Below, piece after piece: positions 23,812 to 32,045 of a stretch of DNA of 64,000 nucleotides. This DNA comes from Cytobacillus firmus DS1. Its GTDB lineage: Bacteria; Bacillota; Bacilli; Bacillales; Cytobacillaceae. Both the position numbers and the translations under genes were made by a program. Position 1 is the stretch's first letter, and each line of letters begins with the position of its first letter. The stretch spans positions 186,001-250,000 of the forward strand of contig NZ_APVL01000001.1 of the NCBI RefSeq assembly GCF_000565285.1, in the 5' to 3' direction. Below the pieces are notes generated by a model, which saw only the letters and a list, made by a program, of their open reading frames with translations, was not told the DNA's origin and did not search any database.

Positions 23812-24204
23812 ATGGATTGGAATTCAGTGAATATTTTAGCTGTCTTGCTTGGCGGGGTTTTATATATGATGTATGGGGGAATCTACTATTCTTTATTATT
23901 AGGGAAGAAATCACGAAGCAATGAAATTAAGGACCACCAAAGTGATGGCCCTCTTAAATATTTGATTTCTGTCGTTATTGCGTTTATCAGTTCCTTTTTC
24001 ATTGGTGTCCTTGTGCAATCGATTGGAATCGGAAACTGGATGGAAGGCCTGGCACTGGGCTTTATGATTGGATTCATAATTTCCATGGTTTATTTGAAAA
24101 ATAGGCTGTTCGGTTTGATGAGCCAAAAGGCATTTTTAATTGCCATAGGCGATCATCTTATTATTTTCACTTTGCTGGGTGCCCTGCATGGGGTATTGAA
24201 TTAA
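23812..24204 (+). CDS. DUF1761-like membrane protein
   Basis: 130 residues with four hydrophobic segments; VNILAVLLGGVLYMMYGGIYYSLLLGKK at the start and GLALGFMIGFIISMVY, then a closing IAIGDHLIIFTLLGALHGVL, resemble the DUF1761 family. Function unknown. ATG 23812 is chosen because GTGGAGAAG ends 5 nt upstream; the in-frame GTG at 23794 has no such support. Only 23 nt follow the AraC gene, so they are likely cotranscribed. Confidence 0.65.
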   Translation: MDWNSVNILAVLLGGVLYMMYGGIYYSLLLGKKSRSNEIKDHQSDGPLKYLISVVIAFISSFFIGVLVQSIGIGNWMEGLALGFMIGFIISMVYLKNRLFGLMSQKAFLIAIGDHLIIFTLLGALHGVLN

Positions 24205-24235
24205 ACATCGCCGGTTTCAGCCGGCGATGTTTCTT
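24204..24235. terminator. Bidirectional intrinsic terminator
   Basis: AACATCGCCGG (24204-24214) pairs with CCGGCGATGTT (24221-24231) around a 6-nt loop, with T-runs in both directions. It separates the convergent DUF1761 gene and ABC operon. Confidence 0.85.
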
Positions 24236-24249
24236 TCTGTTAAGATGCT

Positions 24250-25587
24250 TTATACTTCCCGCCTCATCGCTTTAAGCACATCCACCTGTGTCGCGCGCTT
24301 GGCAGGACGCCAGCCGGAGAAGATGGTGACAGTCAGGCAAATCGCCACACTGATCAGTGTCAGGGACCACGGAATGTAGGAAAGCATGAGGCCCTCAGGC
24401 GGAGCTTCCTCAAACACTCTTTCCAGCACAAGCGGAAGCGCCAGGTTGACGGCATAGCTGATTCCATAAGCGACAATTGTGCCAAACAGGGCGCCAAGCA
24501 GGCCGATATAGCTGCTTTCAAGGACAAAGATCCGCTTAATCGTCTTCGGATGGGCACCGATCGCTTTCATGATGCCGATATCGGGGGCGCGCTCCGTAAC
24601 GGCCATCGTCATTGTATTATAAATGCCGATGGACGCAATTATTAAAGCAATGGTTCCGATGAAGAGAAGGCCGATTTTTAGAATCGTAAAAACCATATTA
24701 ATCTGCCTCATCTCGTTCACGATGGAATAAACCATATAATTGTCTTCTTTCAATTTGTCATTGATACCTGTGACAGCCTCGACATCTTTAGCATAAAGGC
24801 TGACACTATCGTAAATCCTTCCATTATCTTCGGGCGTTCCTTCAATCTGCTCCGGGTTTCCGCCAGGTGTGCCGGTGAAAGCTTCGACTTCTTTAAAGAT
24901 GTCTTCAGAAATGAAGACCGTGCGGATCTGCATCCATTCTTTAGAAGGCTTTTTTGTGACCCCGGTTATGGTCAGGGGAATGGACTTTTTAATTTCCTTG
25001 CCATCCTCCATTTTGATAACTTCCATTTCAATCGTCTTTCCGACTAACTCACCCTTGTAGGCTAATTCTTCTTTTATCGTTCCATCCTCATTAAAGGCGT
25101 TTTCTCCTTCTTTCGGCTCCAGTGACAGACCATCCGCAAAGGAGGAGCCAACCACTACTTCATTTCCTTTTTCCGGGAGTCTTCCTTCAGAAAGCTCAAA
25201 TCCTGCTTTCACTTCTTCGGGGAAATAGGCCGAAACGGCTTCTGATTGAGCGGTATAATCCTCTGTTTTAAAGATCGGGCTTTGCTGCAGAGATTGCCTG
25301 CGGGTGACTGCTTTTACCCCGGTGATTTCTTGAAAATGCTGGATATCTTCATCTTTGATGCCCTGAAAATTTCCTTCGCCCGCTTCCTTGCCGTGAACCT
25401 GAACTTCTGTCACAAGGCTGTCTTCCATTACATCCTGGATGATCGATTTATGGAGGCCGAATCCGACTGATGCCAGTACAATCAGAAAGGTACATCCAAT
25501 CGCTGTGGCTAAAATCGTCATAAACAGCCTTGTTTTATTCTTTTTCATATTTTGCCTTACAAATCGGAATTGATCTTTTACATTCAT
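24250..25587 (-). CDS. ABC transporter permease (MacB/FtsX type)
   Basis: 445 residues. An N-terminal membrane helix (about 20-40, MTILATAIGCTFLIVLASVG) is followed by a large extracytoplasmic domain (about 45-310) and three C-terminal helices of the FtsX domain; the end VDVLKAMRREV matches MacB-type permeases. It overlaps its ATPase gene by 4 nt. Relatives export peptides, lipids or drugs, or remove toxic peptides. The substrate cannot be read from sequence. Confidence 0.9.
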   Translation of the reverse strand: MNVKDQFRFVRQNMKKNKTRLFMTILATAIGCTFLIVLASVGFGLHKSIIQDVMEDSLVTEVQVHGKEAGEGNFQGIKDEDIQHFQEITGVKAVTRRQSLQQSPIFKTEDYTAQSEAVSAYFPEEVKAGFELSEGRLPEKGNEVVVGSSFADGLSLEPKEGENAFNEDGTIKEELAYKGELVGKTIEMEVIKMEDGKEIKKSIPLTITGVTKKPSKEWMQIRTVFISEDIFKEVEAFTGTPGGNPEQIEGTPEDNGRIYDSVSLYAKDVEAVTGINDKLKEDNYMVYSIVNEMRQINMVFTILKIGLLFIGTIALIIASIGIYNTMTMAVTERAPDIGIMKAIGAHPKTIKRIFVLESSYIGLLGALFGTIVAYGISYAVNLALPLVLERVFEEAPPEGLMLSYIPWSLTLISVAICLTVTIFSGWRPAKRATQVDVLKAMRREV

Positions 25588-26273
25588 GCCAATACACCCT
25601 CCATAACCCTTCCATCTGTGATTTCAATTGTCTTATGGCCGATGGCTGCCACTTTTTCGTCGTGCGTAATAATCAGGAACGTAATGCCCAGATCACGGTT
25701 CAGCTCTTGAATGAACTGGAGCAGCTCGTTTTCTGTTTCGCTGTCCAGGCTGCCAGTCGGTTCATCAGCAAGAATGAGGGGAGGATTCACGACAAGCGCC
25801 CGGGCGATGCTGACACGCTGCTGCTGTCCGCCGGAAAGCTCACTTGGATAATGGTCCTTATATTCAATGAGTCCTACACGCTTTAACGTCTCTTCCGTCT
25901 TCTGCTGTCTTTCCTTTTCGGGCATTCCCTTGAGAATAAGAGGGAGCTCGACATTCTGGTAAGCCGTCATGCTCGGAATCAGCTGAAAGCTCTGGAAAAT
26001 GAATCCGAGATTTGCCAGGCGGAAATCAGCGAATTTTCCTTCGTTATAGTCACTGACCTTCTCGCCATGAATCCAGACCTCACCATGCTTTGGCTTAATA
26101 AAACCGCTGATGATATTCAAAAGCGTCGACTTCCCGGATCCGCTCCTGCCCACAATTGTTACAATCTCGCCTTTCTCCACTGAAAAAGAAACACCCTCCA
26201 ATACCGGAATAACCGTCTTCTTTTCTTTTTTGCCAATCTCAAACGCATGGCTTAATTCTCTAACGTCTATCAC
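25584..26273 (-). CDS. ABC transporter ATP-binding protein (MacB/LolD type)
   Basis: 229 residues with Walker [10 protein letters not shown], signature LSGGQQQR, Walker [14 protein letters not shown] and a switch His in IITHDEK. The [17 protein letters not shown] segment is the subgroup pattern for ATPases working with FtsX permeases. First gene of a two-gene minus-strand operon with the permease at 24250. It has a GTG-type or ATG start near AGAAGGAAGG on the minus strand. Confidence 0.93.
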   Translation of the reverse strand: MIDVRELSHAFEIGKKEKKTVIPVLEGVSFSVEKGEIVTIVGRSGSGKSTLLNIISGFIKPKHGEVWIHGEKVSDYNEGKFADFRLANLGFIFQSFQLIPSMTAYQNVELPLILKGMPEKERQQKTEETLKRVGLIEYKDHYPSELSGGQQQRVSIARALVVNPPLILADEPTGSLDSETENELLQFIQELNRDLGITFLIITHDEKVAAIGHKTIEITDGRVMEGVLA

Positions 26274-26359
26274 GCAATAACCTTCCTTCTAAAAAAGTGT
26301 CTGCCATCTAGACGTACGAAAGGGCACTTCCGGCTTCAAAAAATATAAAATAATTTTTG

Positions 26360-26390
26360 GTGACAGGCACCACCCGAATTTTGTCGAATC
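26360..26390. repeat. 31-bp dispersed repeat (GTGACAGGCACCAC type), copy 1
   Basis: GTGACAGGCACCACCCGAA followed by TTTTGTCGAATC. It matches 43696-43726 at all but one position. The GGTGACAGGCACC part is nearly self-complementary. Short repeats with this core are, from memory, common between Bacillaceae genes. Function unknown. Confidence 0.75.
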
Positions 26391-26473
26391 CATCTCGTTT
26401 GGTTTGAATATTTTAAATTTTAAAAGAGATACGACTAATGTGAGTAGTAGTGAACTGTAAAAAAGGAGGAAAT

Positions 26474-26670
26474 GCTATACTAAAATATGACATCGAAGAA
26501 ATCCTTTTGGCCAGCAATGCCAATGTCGGCGGCCCGACCACTGCTGCTGCGATGGCCATCGCTAAAGGCTGGCAGGACCTGATTGGACCGATTCTCGTTG
26601 TCGGAACACTGGGCTATATCATCGGCAACTATGTCGGCACTGCGCTTGGACTGTGGTTTTCCGGTTTATG
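26474..26670 (+). pseudogene. Remnant of a DUF819 membrane protein (C-terminal end only)
   Basis: The translated frame holds KYDIEEILLASNANVGGPTT then AAAMAIAKGW and ILVVGTLGYIIGNYVGTALGLWF, which matches the last 60 residues of DUF819 (YjcL-like) permeases. The upstream 300 or so residues are absent and no start codon is in place. The reading frame then runs past the expected end into unrelated sequence. A leftover terminator (26684-26705) follows. I read it as a decayed gene whose 5' part was deleted. Confidence 0.75.
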
Positions 26671-26683
26671 TAAAAAGAGGGAG

Positions 26684-26716
26684 GCCCGCATTGAATTTTG
26701 CGGGCTATTTCTATTT
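26684..26716 (+). terminator. Terminator of the decayed DUF819 gene
   Basis: GCCCGC (26684-26689) pairs with GCGGGC (26700-26705), followed by TATTTCTATTTT. Confidence 0.65.
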
Positions 26717-26721
26717 TGCAA

Positions 26722-26795
26722 GGCCGTTAACATCTCTGGTATTTCGGTCAATTAATGGATATCGGTCAAAATTTCACTTTATCGTTGAGCCCCTG
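26722..26795 (+). repeat. Short phased repeat array (ATCGGTCA type)
   Basis: CGTTA/CGGTCA/CGTTGA cores begin at 26725, 26745, 26763 and 26783 (steps 20, 18 and 20). It resembles the TATCGGTCA array at 50582-50700. It lies upstream of the NCS2 permease gene. No riboswitch-like fold is visible. Confidence 0.5.
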
Positions 26796-26936
26796 ATATT
26801 CCGCGATCCAGCTCCTCTTTCTCCCAAATTTCACCCTTCTTCAAGAAAAATCCAAAGAAATTTTTCAGGATTTGTACTATAATAATAGCTGGTTTATTTT
26901 TAGAGTAACGAAATAATAGAAAGCGGTGTTGATACC

Positions 26937-28244
26937 TTGGATAAACGGTTTGGTACCGTAACGATATTTTCTTCTGTTCAATGGCTATTTTTTATTTTTG
27001 CCAATACAGTGATGGTTCCGATCTCGGTTGGAACAGTCTTCGGGCTGCCGGGAGAAACGATTGCGATGATGTTGAGAGCCTCGCTTATCTTTACTGGGCT
27101 GGCAACCATTTTTCAAGGCTGGAAAGGACATCGCTACCCGCTCATGGAAGGCCATTCCGGCTTGCTGTGGGGAGTCATCTTAAACCTTGGTCTGTCGGCA
27201 TCGTCCCTTGGCATGAGCTATACGGAAATCGGGGGCGGAATTGCGACAGGCGTTCTGCTCGCTTCAGCTGTCACCCTAATTCTAGCAGCCTTCAACGGCA
27301 TCTCTCTGCTAAAATCGATATTCAGCCCTATGGTGATGTCCGTTTACCTGTTCCTATTAACCTTCCAGCTGATTTTTATCTTTTTCAAAGGCATGATGAA
27401 GGTCAGTGAACAGGGCACAATTGATGTTCCCATCACCTTTTATTCCTTTGCCCTTGTTATTTTTGTAAGTTTATTAAAATTAAAAGGGAACGCCGTCATC
27501 AGCAATTTTTCTATTTTAATAGGGTTGCTGGCAGGCTGGATCGGCTATGATCTCCTGTTTGCAGGTGAAGCGGTCCAGGGGACAGCGGCCGGAGATGTGA
27601 GCTTTACGCTGTTTCCGCTGGGACAGCCTAACCTTGAATTCGGAATTGTGTCAGTAGCGTTCTTTGCGTGCCTGATGAACCTGAGCAACACAGTCGCTTC
27701 TATCAGTTCTGGTGACCGCCTATTTAAAAAAGAATCCGGGAAGCGCGAGTACCGCGGATCGATTTTTATCACCGCGTTATTTACGGTGATTGGAAGCGGG
27801 TTTGGCCTTGTGCCGTATACGCCATTTACCTCATCGATCGGATTCCTTCAGAGTACGCGAATATTGATGAGAACACCATTCTTCATTGGCGGCGCACTGT
27901 TGACGGTCATTGGTCTGATTCCGCACCTGGGCTCATGGCTCGCCGGCATGCCGGTAACAGTTGGGAACGCCGTGCTGTTTGTCGCGTATCTGCAGCTGTT
28001 CGGGACTGCCTTCAACAGCTTAAGCGGAAAAGTGTTCAACTCAGACACAATCTTCCGTTTAGCCGCACCCGTCCTGATCGGCATCAGCTTGATGAATACA
28101 CCCGCCGGGGTGTTCGCGGGATTGCCGGTTTTAATTCAGCCATTCTTATCCAACGGGCTTCTAATGGGCGTCCTGATTTCCATTCTTCTTGAGAAAATGG
28201 TGAACTGGTCTGCGTTCGAACAGCTGGAATTGAAGAATAACTAG
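26937..28244 (+). CDS. NCS2 (uracil/xanthine/purine) permease family protein
   Basis: 435 residues with about 12-14 hydrophobic segments. FANTVMVPISVGTVFGLPGETIAMMLRASLIFTG is the NCS2 opening, and SSGDRLF and GFGLVPYTPFTSSIGFLQSTR lie in the transport-core region. Resembles purine/pyrimidine permeases such as YwdJ. The TTG start at 26937 is taken because no ATG or GTG precedes the conserved N-terminus; the ribosome site (AAAGCGGTG) is weak. TATAAT at 26878-26883 is a possible -10 box. Substrate unknown. Confidence 0.86.
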   Translation: MDKRFGTVTIFSSVQWLFFIFANTVMVPISVGTVFGLPGETIAMMLRASLIFTGLATIFQGWKGHRYPLMEGHSGLLWGVILNLGLSASSLGMSYTEIGGGIATGVLLASAVTLILAAFNGISLLKSIFSPMVMSVYLFLLTFQLIFIFFKGMMKVSEQGTIDVPITFYSFALVIFVSLLKLKGNAVISNFSILIGLLAGWIGYDLLFAGEAVQGTAAGDVSFTLFPLGQPNLEFGIVSVAFFACLMNLSNTVASISSGDRLFKKESGKREYRGSIFITALFTVIGSGFGLVPYTPFTSSIGFLQSTRILMRTPFFIGGALLTVIGLIPHLGSWLAGMPVTVGNAVLFVAYLQLFGTAFNSLSGKVFNSDTIFRLAAPVLIGISLMNTPAGVFAGLPVLIQPFLSNGLLMGVLISILLEKMVNWSAFEQLELKNN

Positions 28245-28246
28245 TA

Positions 28247-28275
28247 AAATCCCCTGTGTGAAGGGGATTTTTTTA
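28247..28275 (+). terminator. Intrinsic terminator after the NCS2 permease gene
   Basis: AAATCCCC (28247-28254) pairs with GGGGATTT (28263-28270), followed by TTTT. Confidence 0.9.
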
Positions 28276-28304
28276 AAAGATAAGAAAGTATATAATTTTT
28301 GAAC

Positions 28305-28593
28305 GTCGATAACTGTCTAGCAAGCAGCCTAGCCTACCCCCTCGAGGTCACAAGCTTGTCTTGTTTCGGCTCCTAGGGACTCATCATAAGCCGTTTCCTT
28401 CCAAAAGGAAATACGCCTTCTTACAGGAACCGTCTTATGCCTGAGGCCCGCAGGACAAGGAAGGCTTCGTCAGCATAATCATCGCACGACCAAAAGCGAC
28501 AGCTTTTGAGAGGATGCGGGTCATGCAGACGTTGCCACAGGACGAGGCGCTCTTAGTCTGCGTTCCTTCGTGGGCAAGGCGCTTGCGCTTTTC
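28305..28593. repeat. Bacillaceae-type intergenic repeat (CTAGC ... CTCGAGG ... GGCGCTTGCGCTTTT)
   Basis: About 290 bp without a gene. It starts GTCTAGCAAGCAGCCTAGCC, contains CCCCCTCGAGGTCACAAGC, a CATAAGCCGTTTCC/GGAACCGTCTTATG stem, and ends GGCAAGGCGCTTGCGCTTTT. From memory, elements with this start and end are widespread between genes in Bacillus and relatives. The end abuts the stop codon of the ANT(6) gene. Composition is more GC-rich than the flanks. Role unknown; it could act as a terminator or structured RNA. Confidence 0.6.
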
Positions 28594-29472
28594 TTAATAG
28601 ATGGATTGGGCATCTGCAGGCAGGCTGCGGACATGCTTTAAGAATCCGGTCACACGCTTATCATCTTCAAAGGGGTACTCGAATCCCAGTTTCTCCGCGA
28701 CCTCGACGGCCGTTTTTCTGAAAAGGGAGCACATGGTAAAAAGGGCTTCCCAGATGTGATTAAAATCGGCGTCTGAATAGGTGGATTCGAACTGCTCCCA
28801 TGCTTCTGCAGGAAGAAAATCGGGCAGATACTTGCCGGTTTTGCCTGCGCTCTTTGTAAAATCGGCTGCGATGCCGGCCATCCATTCCAGCATGGCTATC
28901 AGCACACTGCGGTTTATCTGCTCATGCATAAACATCGCGTAAGTCAGCTCCCGGCGCCAAAGCCCTTTGCTGATATTCATTGTGATCCACCAAAACTCAT
29001 TGCACAAATCCGCAAACTCCTTCGCATCCGGCTTTTTAATGTGATAATCCCGGTCACTGGCTGGCGGCAGGGACCCAATCAATCCATCCTTATCAAGAAG
29101 CAGTACACTCAGGCTGTCGGGCTCCAGCAGCTCCTCTATCTTTTCAACCGGAATCAACGTCAGATCAATCCGGTTTCCGTCCATAAACTGCATCAGATAG
29201 GGAAAGCGGCCGTTTCCATCGGCAGGCGGCAGCACCTTCTCCTCCGGCATCTGCATCATCACCCGCTCGCCAAACACGTTAACCCAGCTATGATCACAGG
29301 TGAAGGATTCCATTTCCCTCACGATGTACACAATATCATAATCCTGAAAAATATCTTTCTTTACATTTGGATTCGCGCGCGACCCATTCAGAATCACCGC
29401 ACGAACCCGCTCATCTTCCCTGGCTGCTGATTGAATCATATTCATCATCTCGGTTTCGGTTCTAGACTTCAT
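28594..29472 (-). CDS. Aminoglycoside 6-adenylyltransferase-like protein (AadK/ANT(6) family)
   Basis: 292 residues. VILNGSRANPNVKKD followed by DYDIVYIV (about 26-50) is the nucleotidyltransferase motif with its GSR and DxD residues; MEWMAGI-type helices and TYSDAD further on match AadK. Family members adenylate streptomycin at the 6-hydroxyl. Length is normal (about 285-300). Chromosomal homologues are common in Bacilli, so its presence does not by itself show acquired resistance; whether it gives resistance here is unknown. Confidence 0.85.
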   Translation of the reverse strand: MKSRTETEMMNMIQSAAREDERVRAVILNGSRANPNVKKDIFQDYDIVYIVREMESFTCDHSWVNVFGERVMMQMPEEKVLPPADGNGRFPYLMQFMDGNRIDLTLIPVEKIEELLEPDSLSVLLLDKDGLIGSLPPASDRDYHIKKPDAKEFADLCNEFWWITMNISKGLWRRELTYAMFMHEQINRSVLIAMLEWMAGIAADFTKSAGKTGKYLPDFLPAEAWEQFESTYSDADFNHIWEALFTMCSLFRKTAVEVAEKLGFEYPFEDDKRVTGFLKHVRSLPADAQSIY

Positions 29473-29589
29473 GTGGCCTCCTGTTTGTTTGGTTTTACTT
29501 TTAAGATACTTTATTTAGGGGAGGATTCCTTCTGGTGATTCTGATTTATGACTATTTTTTGTGGGATATCTCTATTTGGTTGGCAGCGG

Positions 29590-29765
29590 CTTTTATTAAC
29601 GCCCGTTTTGCGGGTGGCTGTCCCATTTGGTCGTTAAAGAGCTGGGCTAACGCCCATTTTTGGTGGTGCCTTTCTCACTTGGTCGTTAAAGAGCTGCATT
29701 AATTCCCAATTTTTACAGGTGCCTATCCCATTTAGTCGTAAAAAGCTCAGATTAACTTCCATTTT
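29590..29765. repeat. 52-bp direct-repeat array (TTGGTCGTTAAAGAGCT type)
   Basis: TCGTT/TCGTA cores at 29631, 29683 and 29736 (steps 52 and 53), and TTAACGCCCATTTTT-type blocks at 29596, 29647, 29699 and 29752 (steps 51, 52 and 53). Three to four degenerate units. Confidence 0.75.
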
Positions 29766-29814
29766 TCTTGTTGCATCCACCATTTGGTGTTCTACCATTA
29801 ATACCAAGAAGGGA

Positions 29815-29998
29815 ACATGAAGCCGAAAAAGACTCCAGAGTAGTGAAAATGGTCGCCATAAAGGGTCCATGGAAGCCGAAAAAAGCATCAGAGCCAGAAA
29901 AATGGTCGCCCTGGAGCTCTCATGAAGCCGAAAATAGAATCAGAGTGGGGAAATAGTAGCCATGAAGCCAAAATAGGCCGTGAGCCAGAAAAATCGTC
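29815..29998. repeat. 52-bp direct-repeat array (GAAGCCGAAAA type)
   Basis: AGCCG/AGCCA cores at 29821, 29874, 29926 and 29966 (steps 53, 52 and 40). Units continue with a CAGAG block and AAAATGGTCGCC. Different unit from the array just upstream, but the same dominant period. Confidence 0.7.
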
Positions 29999-30002
29999 CC
30001 TA

Positions 30003-30041
30003 AAAAACAAAAAGAATCAGGCGCCATCCCAAGCACCTGAT
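30003..30041 (-). terminator. Intrinsic terminator of the acyl-CoA ligase gene (minus strand)
   Basis: ATCAGG (30016-30021) pairs with CCTGAT (30036-30041); reading on the minus strand, the stem is followed by TCTTTTTGTTTTTTA. Confidence 0.75.
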
Positions 30042-30052
30042 CCCCACTGCAA

Positions 30053-31537
30053 TTAAGCATGCACCAATTTCACCTGCTGTTTCAAAATCTTGCCGCTCGC
30101 ATTCCGCGGCAGTTCATCCACAAAGGAATAGATCCGAGGACACTTAAATTCAGCGAGATGTTCGGCTGCAAACGCCCGTAATTCTTCCTCAGACACCTGA
30201 CTCTTTCGCACAACGACTGCTTTGACGGTCTCACCCCATTCTTCATGGGGCACACCGACGACACAGGATTCCAAAACCGCGTCATGCTTCGCGAGTACTT
30301 CTTCAATTTCACGCGGATAAATGTTGACCCCGCCCGAAATAATGACATCTTTTTTACGGTCCACGATGTAAAAGTAGCCATCCTCATCCCGGTAGGCAAT
30401 GTCGCCGGTATAGAGCCAGCCGTCTTTCAGTACGGCGTTCGTTTCATCAGGATTATTGTCATACCCGAGCATGAGGCTGTCACCTGTCAGAAGAATCTCA
30501 CCGTATTCATTTGGAGCTGTATCGGTGCCATCCGGCCGGACCACCCGGATTTCCATGTTTACCGTCGGATTTTTGCCGATGCTTCCGGCCTTCTCCAAAT
30601 GCTCTTCCGGGTATAAGAGAATGCCATTTGGCCCCGCTTCGGTCAGTCCGTATACCTGATAGAAGTTTTCGTTTCGGAACGCCTTTTTCACATGGTGATA
30701 GGAGGCAAGAGCCAGCGGGCCGCCGCCATATGCAAAGACACGCATGCTGGATAAATCATAAGAAGCTAAATCCGGATCCTTGGCCGCAAGCAAATAGGCG
30801 ACAGGGGCCGCAAATGAGAATGTCGTCTTCTCCTGCTGAATCCAGTTCAGGAACACATTTGGAGTAAAGTCGCCGATCACATGGGATGCTCCGCAATATA
30901 GCCCGCTCATGAAAAAGGTATTCAAAGGAGCAGAGTGGGAGAGTGGCATCAGGGTGAGCATGGAATCATTATGCGACAAGCTGAAATTAACCGAAACCGC
31001 CGAAGCGATCGCCAGAATGCGTTCATGGCTGAACACAACTCCCTTTGGCGTCCCGGTAGTTCCGGATGTGAAAAGAATCTCACAGACGTCCCGCGAATCA
31101 ATCGGCACATCAAGATTGCCGGCAGAAAAATGAGCAGAAGCCTCAAGAGAATCCTGAATCGAAAAATGGAAATTCAAACTCTCACTTAACGCCGAAACCG
31201 ACTCTGCCAGCTCAACCTCATACAGAACCCCGGATGCATTCGCACTTTGAAAAACAGCTGACAACTCCTTCGGTGTCAGGCGAATATTCATCGGCAGCGG
31301 TATCGCGCCGATTTTCATGCAGGCAAAAAAAGCATAAAAGAAGTGCTCCGTATTGCGGGACATTACCGCAACACGATCGCCCCGCCGGATTCCTTCATCC
31401 TGAAAATATCGTGCCAGTCTGTTGCAAGTGCTGTTCATGTCTCCATATGTAAGGCGGTTCGATGCCGTTATAAAAGCATCTTTTTCAGGGAATTTCCTTG
31501 CGTTTCTTTCCAATACTCCGTGAATGGTTGCAGCCAC
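30053..31537 (-). CDS. Acyl-CoA synthetase (class I adenylate-forming enzyme)
   Basis: 494 residues. Motifs in order: LFTSGTTGTPKGVVFSH (P-loop, about 165-180), YGLTEAGPNG, YTGDIAYRDEDGYFYIVDRKKD and ISGGVNIYPREIEEVL, then the C-terminal lysine region NASGKILKQQV. Makes an acyl-CoA from a carboxylic acid, ATP and CoA. The chain-length range is unknown. The neighbouring MerR regulator and acyl-CoA dehydrogenase suggest a fatty- or branched-acid degradation set. Its start is 27 nt past the MerR gene's end on the same strand, so the MerR gene and this one form a minus-strand operon. Confidence 0.92.
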   Translation of the reverse strand: MAATIHGVLERNARKFPEKDAFITASNRLTYGDMNSTCNRLARYFQDEGIRRGDRVAVMSRNTEHFFYAFFACMKIGAIPLPMNIRLTPKELSAVFQSANASGVLYEVELAESVSALSESLNFHFSIQDSLEASAHFSAGNLDVPIDSRDVCEILFTSGTTGTPKGVVFSHERILAIASAVSVNFSLSHNDSMLTLMPLSHSAPLNTFFMSGLYCGASHVIGDFTPNVFLNWIQQEKTTFSFAAPVAYLLAAKDPDLASYDLSSMRVFAYGGGPLALASYHHVKKAFRNENFYQVYGLTEAGPNGILLYPEEHLEKAGSIGKNPTVNMEIRVVRPDGTDTAPNEYGEILLTGDSLMLGYDNNPDETNAVLKDGWLYTGDIAYRDEDGYFYIVDRKKDVIISGGVNIYPREIEEVLAKHDAVLESCVVGVPHEEWGETVKAVVVRKSQVSEEELRAFAAEHLAEFKCPRIYSFVDELPRNASGKILKQQVKLVHA

Positions 31538-31563
31538 TATACTCAGCCCCTTTTTTAATGAAT

Positions 31564-31953
31564 TTATGACTTCACCCGGCTGTTTTCATACTTTTCTTTG
31601 TACGTCAAAATGTCTTCCCGCAGCATTTGCAGCTGCATGATCTGTTCTTCGATTTCCCTCAGCTTGCTGTCAGCAAAGGCAATAATCATGCTTTTCTCCG
31701 CTTCGCCTTCCGGGTTCGATTCATACAGTTCAATCATTTCTCTGATTTCCTGAAGGCTGAAGCCGAGTTTTTTCCCGCGCAGAATCATCTTCAGCCGGCG
31801 GCGCTCGCGATTTGTATAGCTGCGCTGTTTGGTCAGACTGTCCCGGTTTTCCGAAGTCAGCATGCCAATTTCCTCGTAATAGCGTATCGTCCTGGAGCTG
31901 ATGTCAAACATCGCCGCAAGCTCGCTGATGGTAAATACCTTTTCTTCTGCCAT
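31564..31953 (-). CDS. MerR family transcriptional regulator
   Basis: 129 residues. FTISELAAMFDISSRTIRYYEEIGML is the MerR HTH, and a coiled coil with QIMQLQMLREDILTYKEKYE follows. Proteins of this length and context resemble LiuR-type regulators of acyl-CoA degradation genes; LiuR sites, from memory, carry ACGT-TAACGT cores, and such a core lies at 31972-31981. It probably controls its own operon and the divergent acyl-CoA dehydrogenase gene. AGGAGG precedes the ATG on the minus strand. Confidence 0.9.
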   Translation of the reverse strand: MAEEKVFTISELAAMFDISSRTIRYYEEIGMLTSENRDSLTKQRSYTNRERRRLKMILRGKKLGFSLQEIREMIELYESNPEGEAEKSMIIAFADSKLREIEEQIMQLQMLREDILTYKEKYENSRVKS

Positions 31954-31968
31954 TATGTATCCTCCTAG

Positions 31969-31998
31969 TTGACGTTAACGTTAGCTTAGTTTTATAAT
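31969..31998 (+). promoter_or_regulatory. MerR-controlled promoter and operator of the acyl-CoA dehydrogenase gene
   Basis: TTGACG (31969-31974), an 18-bp spacer and TATAAT (31993-31998). The perfect palindrome ACGTTAACGT (31972-31981) overlaps the -35 box and spacer. It lies in the divergent gap between the MerR gene and the dehydrogenase gene. Confidence 0.7.
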
Positions 31999-32045
31999 AA
32001 TTCTGAATATTAGTATTTGTCAATCAAAAAAGGAGTGATTCTTCC

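Larger units (their letters stand above)
29473..30052. other. 580-bp gene-free interval
   Basis: Between two minus-strand genes. It holds two direct-repeat arrays (29590-29765 and 29815-29995) and the terminator of the acyl-CoA ligase gene. Small open frames here translate the repeats and have no ribosome sites, so I reject them as genes. Confidence 0.7.

Noticed and set aside
26760..26936. Purine riboswitch or PurR box upstream of the NCS2 permease gene
   Set aside because: The conserved riboswitch stems and loops are not present, and no pair of PurBox-like CGAAC/TTCG motifs was found.
28924..29430. 168-codon forward open frame opposite the ANT(6) gene
   Set aside because: Shadow of the minus-strand gene, which has a recognisable nucleotidyltransferase motif and normal length.
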